A DNA stretch of 62,384 bases, taken from contig JAQMWT010000615.1 of the NCBI GenBank assembly GCA_029834535.1, positions 1 to 62,384 on the forward strand, in the 5' to 3' direction. Of this stretch, positions 59,098 to 62,384 are shown one piece after another. Both the position numbers and the translations under genes were made by a program. The notes beneath the pieces are model-generated. The model worked only from the letters and a program-made list of their open reading frames with translations, did no database searches and was not told where the DNA came from. Position 1 is the first letter of the stretch; each line of letters opens with the position of its first letter. Source of the DNA: Chrysophaeum taylorii (Eukaryota; Sar; Pelagophyceae; Pelagomonadales; Pelagomonadaceae).

Positions 59098-60459
59098 ATG
59101 GATGATGATTTATTAGTGTTGCTTTGTGGAGTGACGTCCTTGAGCTGCGACGACGACGACGACGACGAGAGCGAGCACGCGACGGCTCGAAGACAATCGC
59201 CGTCGTGGCGTTGTCGTGCCTTGAGAGCGCGGCGACGCGCGTGCGCTGTTCCGCGCGTGGCGAAGCGCGTTCCCTTCGCCCGTCGCCTCCGCGGCGAACA
59301 CCTGGCCGCCGGCATGACGCTGACGACCTGCGCGGCGTTGAGCGCGGACGCCCGTAGCCGCGCCCAGCTTGAAGACACCAACAATCCGAGTCGCGCGGCG
59401 CGCGAGCTCCGACGCGCGGCACGACTCTGCGACGACGACGACGAGGCTGCGAGACTCTTTGCCGCGCTCGCGCTCTGCGAGATCCGCCTAGGCGCCCCGC
59501 GTCGCGCCCTCGCGGCGTGCGACGAGGCTCCCTGCGAGACAGCCGCCATCGCGAGGGCGCGCGCGACAGCCCACTCGACGTTGCTAGAGTTCGACCGAGC
59601 CGCGAGGTGGTGCGAGCGCGCGATCCACCTCGGCGACAAAGCTCACTACGCGCTCGGGGTGTGCCATCTCGGGCGCCTTGACCACGCCGCAGCCTATCGC
59701 GCCTTTGCACGCGGCTTCCTCGACGGCGGGACCTCCTCGGTCCTGGACGACGCCCGGCGCCTCGAGACCCAACTCGCGAAACGACTCTCCTACTACCCGC
59801 GGGTCGCCCCCGACCTCGATACCGTGGCGAGGAAGCTCGCGGCATACTCCGACACCACGGCGTCCTGTCCACCGAGCTTCGTCTTTAAGACTGCTCCCGT
59901 CCTCGTCGATCCTCGCGAGTGCGACGCGCTCGTCGCTGCCGCCGTGGACGCCGACGTATGGCGCTCGGACCGTCACGGGGCGCACCCGACGTGCGACGTC
60001 GCTGTCGTAGACCTCGGCGCTGAGGCATTGGCTATCGTGAATCGATGGCTCGAACACGTCCTCCTGCCGCTCGCGGCCGCCCGCGCGTTTCAAAACGCGC
60101 GTACCACTCGAGGACTCGCCGTGCACGACGCGTTCGTAGTCAAGTACTGCGCCGAATCGGCGGCCCACGCCGCGCTGCCAATACACCAGGATCAGGCGCT
60201 CGTCTCGATGACCGTTGGCTTGAACCCGCTCGCTGACTACGAAGGAGGTGGCCTCTGGTTCGAACACCACCCCGATACGTCCGTCGGCACCGTCGTCCCT
60301 TGTGATCGTGGTCAAGCGGTCGTCTTCGCGTCGAGCCTGCGGCACGCGGCCCTCGCCGTCACCCAAGGCCAGCGCTTTGTCCTCGCGCTCTTTCTCTACC
60401 GCACTGACAATGATGGTGATCATGAGGAGCGTCCTGCCGCTTCGAGCCCAGCCGAGTAG
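59098..60459 (+). CDS. TPR-containing 2-oxoglutarate/Fe(II) oxygenase (prolyl 4-hydroxylase-like)
   Basis: 453 aa, no introns seen. After a low-complexity start (Asp6, Arg-rich) there is a TPR-like helical region (about 90-210: Ala-Arg-Glu-Leu-Arg-Arg-Ala-Ala-Arg-Leu and similar). Then a double-stranded beta-helix: Ile-His-Gln-Asp (Fe ligands, His about 363), Gly-Gly-Gly-Leu-Trp-Phe-Glu, Gly-Gln-Ala-Val-Val-Phe-Ala-Ser, and Leu-Arg-His-Ala-Ala-x-x-Val-x-x-Gly-x-Arg (distal His and 2OG-binding Arg). The triad is complete, so the enzyme is probably active; the target is unknown. The real N-terminus may be a later Met (Met-Thr-Leu-Thr-Thr, about residue 73). Confidence 0.78.
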   Translation: MDDDLLVLLCGVTSLSCDDDDDDESEHATARRQSPSWRCRALRARRRACAVPRVAKRVPFARRLRGEHLAAGMTLTTCAALSADARSRAQLEDTNNPSRAARELRRAARLCDDDDEAARLFAALALCEIRLGAPRRALAACDEAPCETAAIARARATAHSTLLEFDRAARWCERAIHLGDKAHYALGVCHLGRLDHAAAYRAFARGFLDGGTSSVLDDARRLETQLAKRLSYYPRVAPDLDTVARKLAAYSDTTASCPPSFVFKTAPVLVDPRECDALVAAAVDADVWRSDRHGAHPTCDVAVVDLGAEALAIVNRWLEHVLLPLAAARAFQNARTTRGLAVHDAFVVKYCAESAAHAALPIHQDQALVSMTVGLNPLADYEGGGLWFEHHPDTSVGTVVPCDRGQAVVFASSLRHAALAVTQGQRFVLALFLYRTDNDGDHEERPAASSPAE

Positions 60460-61374
60460 AGCCGGCGCTGGTACTGTAGAGCGCCGCGCCTCGTGGGACA
60501 CTCTTCTACGAAAGATGGTGCTCTTTACATACCCCGCGTAGTTTTTTATCTCGGTGGTTGCGGATGAAACGCTGGGCGTCGGCGGCGGCGTCGCGACTTC
60601 GGATCCTGAGCGAGGCGACGACGATTAGCGCGGCGGGTGCTTCTTTCGTTGCTTTCGCCAGAAAATTAACGCTGGGCGTGTGGCGCGGTCTTTTTTGACG
60701 TAGTCAAAGTCATGTGTGTGCTGCCACGGCACCTGATCTCATGTCGGAGGCCCCATTGCCAAGCTGGTCGACGAAATCGTAGCAATTGGCGTCTAGGGGA
60801 CGACGCGCGCCGTCATCACCCCGGACCGGATAGGCCCGATACGATTGATTGTAGCCAGCACATATCATGCTGCCGTCGATACCCTTGATTGCAGCCGGCG
60901 TCACTTTAAGCGCGATCTTCTCGACGACGTCTGCGGTGCACCGAGGTGTCAGCCGCGCTGGCAAGCGTCGAATTCGTAAACCATCTTCGAAATAATGATC
61001 CGAGCAGAAAGCGTGCACATCATCCAAATCAGCCTCCATCTACACCGATTGTTTTCCGTCGTCAAATCAAGTATCGAAACCAACACATCGAAACGACGCG
61101 CAAGCAAGCAGCACCGCCGAGATGTCGTGCACCATTGCGGAGGCTATCACCCGAACCAAAGCTCGCAGTGTTTCCTTCCTCCATACACCCTGCGAGAATT
61201 TAGATTCTGGGTGACAGTTGCTCGACGGGAATGGTGTGTTTCGGCTTGTCATCGACCCCGTCGATTACGTGGACCGTGTCCTAAGGAGGACTGGCTGGAC
61301 CTGTCGTAGTGCCCCGTAAATGGCGACGCGTAATCTATATACATTCTTGCATATTAAAGCTTAGTAGAAAAACA
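60460..61374. other. Intergenic, with one small ORF
   Basis: Apart from the 109-aa ORF at 60710-61039 nothing was recognised. Confidence 0.5.
60710..61039 (-). CDS. Small hypothetical ORF
   Basis: 109 aa from an ATG at 61037-61039. Composition is protein-like (Val-Glu-Lys-Ile-Ala-Leu-Lys-Val-Thr-Pro-Ala-Ala-Ile-Lys-Gly, and Ile-Cys-Ala-Gly-Tyr-Asn-Gln-Ser-Tyr-Arg-Ala-Tyr). No family recognised. It may be a fragment of a longer, decayed or multi-exon gene. Confidence 0.3.
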   Translation of the reverse strand: MEADLDDVHAFCSDHYFEDGLRIRRLPARLTPRCTADVVEKIALKVTPAAIKGIDGSMICAGYNQSYRAYPVRGDDGARRPLDANCYDFVDQLGNGASDMRSGAVAAHT

Positions 61375-62363
61375 AGTGCAGGCCAGTAAGTTCACCTAGT
61401 CCCAATCTCTAACCCCAGCAAGTTCACCTGTTCCCGTTAAGTTCACCTAGTCCCAATCTCTAACCCCAGTAAATTCGGCGTAAACCCAATCTCTAACCCC
61501 AGTAGGTTCGGCGTAAACCCGCACCCACTCACCCCACTCTCCTTCGAGCTCGTCGCTCTCGCCTCCGCCAATCTAAGCTGCTTTGATCCGCACGCGCCGC
61601 CAACCTTTGAGTTTACTTTAAAAGCCCCAGTAAGTTCACTTGGTCTCAGTAAGTTCACCTGGTCTCCACCCCTAGTTCACTAGTCCCAATCTCAACTAAG
61701 TTCACCTGGTCCCAGTAGTTCAAACCTAGTGCGCGTGTAGACGCCGGGAGGGGGCTTATCGGTATTGCGCAGCACGTGTGGTAGGGTGGAGTCGTCGACA
61801 AGAAGAGGATATCCTCGGGGTTGCCGATCGACAGAGAGCCACGTAGAGCTGGACGTGGCAGAAGACGGGCTTCGCAAAGAGGACGCCGACCTCGCGGGGC
61901 GTCTGGCCCTGGCTCTTGGTGATCGTTTGGCGTCGGCGGGCCTTAAGGGATACAGGCTGGAGGAGCCTCGGTGACAACGACACGATCGATCATGTATCTG
62001 GTACCGTTGCAGTGGCCGTGCGACGGGTCGAGGTTGCGAAGACTTTAAGCTCGCGATCAAAGTCAGCATGCCGTTGGTTGTCAGGGAGTTCAAAACTCGA
62101 CTGTAAAGAGCGAGGCGTCGTCTTCCGACCCAACCTAGTCGGCCGAAAAGAACTCCGACGCCTCGTCTCCGGGAAAAAGGCCGCGGTCATGCGCGCGTTG
62201 TCAGCATCGACAACATCGTTTCGACGGGGCGTGAGAATGGCGCGCTGAAAGAGCCGCCGCGGGTCGTGGAAACAGTCTGCGAGGTCGCCGTTGACGGCTT
62301 GGAGGATCACTGCCTGTCTGGCTCGCGGGCCTACCTAATCCTTACCCTAAGTCGAGGGACAGA
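61375..62363 (-). repeat. RepA, inverted copy
   Basis: On the minus strand it reads as the other RepA units: CCCTCGACTTAGGGTAAGG at 62335-62358, core 62330-61720, then the AGGTGAACTTACTGG minisatellite 61740-61375. Only one 24-bp unit remnant is present. It is separated by 18 kb from the direct array. Confidence 0.88.
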
Positions 62364-62367
62364 CAAA

Positions 62368-62384
62368 CACCGGGGCCCGTCCTC
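62368..62384 (-). repeat. RepB beginning at the window edge
   Basis: CCGGGGCCCGTCCTC matches the start of the RepB copy at 3991. It again lies next to a RepA copy. Confidence 0.5.

Noticed and set aside
1..62384. tRNA, rRNA or spliceosomal snRNA genes
   Set aside because: I scanned by eye for B-box-like GGTTCGAATCC and conserved snRNA cores and found no credible candidate; tRNAscan-SE and Infernal would decide.

Overview
This window looks like a gene-dense, G+C-rich nuclear contig from a flagellate, plastid-bearing eukaryote, most likely a photosynthetic stramenopile (pelagophyte-like). I cannot name the species. The evidence is: (1) spliceosomal introns that are very short (about 36-69 nt), GT-AG apart from one GC-AG; (2) at least three proteins (plastid ribosomal L4, a SET-domain methyltransferase, a YeiH-type transporter) that begin with a signal peptide followed by an alanine- or glycine-phenylalanine motif, the signature of bipartite targeting to a secondary red-lineage plastid; (3) ciliary genes (IFT70/TTC30, an LRRC49-like protein, MORN proteins); (4) the serine/threonine/proline-rich repeat ectodomain common in stramenopile surface proteins. 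All splice junctions were inferred by eye from reading frame, splice signals and family consensus.

Layout. 1-3.7 kb: a decayed Ty1/copia retrotransposon on the minus strand that runs off the left edge. 4.5-11.3 kb: two CRAL-TRIO (Sec14-like) paralogues flanking an armadillo-repeat protein, all on the minus strand. 11.6-13.2 kb: a block of dispersed repeats (families here called RepA and RepB). 13.2-15.6 kb: tandem cysteine-rich paralogues. 15.9-19.1 kb: a small hypothetical protein, a PHAX-domain RNA-export factor, a MIS12-like kinetochore subunit and an HMG-box protein. 19.9-30 kb: two MORN proteins, the LRRC49-like protein, plastid L4 and an unresolved multi-exon gene. 30.5-34.4 kb: a receptor-like TKL kinase and TAF8. 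34.4-36.9 kb: no convincing intact gene. 36.9-39 kb: a mitotic cyclin and a stand-alone HisE. 39.1-43.5 kb: a tandem RepA array with nested RepB. 44-45 kb: a fringe-like glycosyltransferase. 45-47.6 kb: degenerate sequence with a possible AP2-like exon. 47.6-60.5 kb: a dense cluster with a hypothetical protein, a SET methyltransferase, YeiH, a small multi-exon gene, IFT70, a tail-anchored PEX4-type E2, HPPK-DHPS and a TPR/2-oxoglutarate oxygenase. 61.4-62.4 kb: an inverted RepA copy, with RepB beginning at the right edge.

Gene relationships. This is an ordinary eukaryotic mixture rather than an operon or defence island, but many genes are arranged head to head with start codons only 27-170 bp apart (PHAX/MIS12, LRRC49/L4, hypothetical/SET, small gene/IFT70, HPPK-DHPS/oxygenase), which suggests shared promoters. 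The most novel points are the tail-anchored PEX4-like E2, the receptor-like TKL kinase with a helical MLKL/RPW8-like region, the undescribed cysteine-rich tandem family, and the RepA/RepB elements, where one RepB insertion can be read against uninterrupted sites in sister copies.
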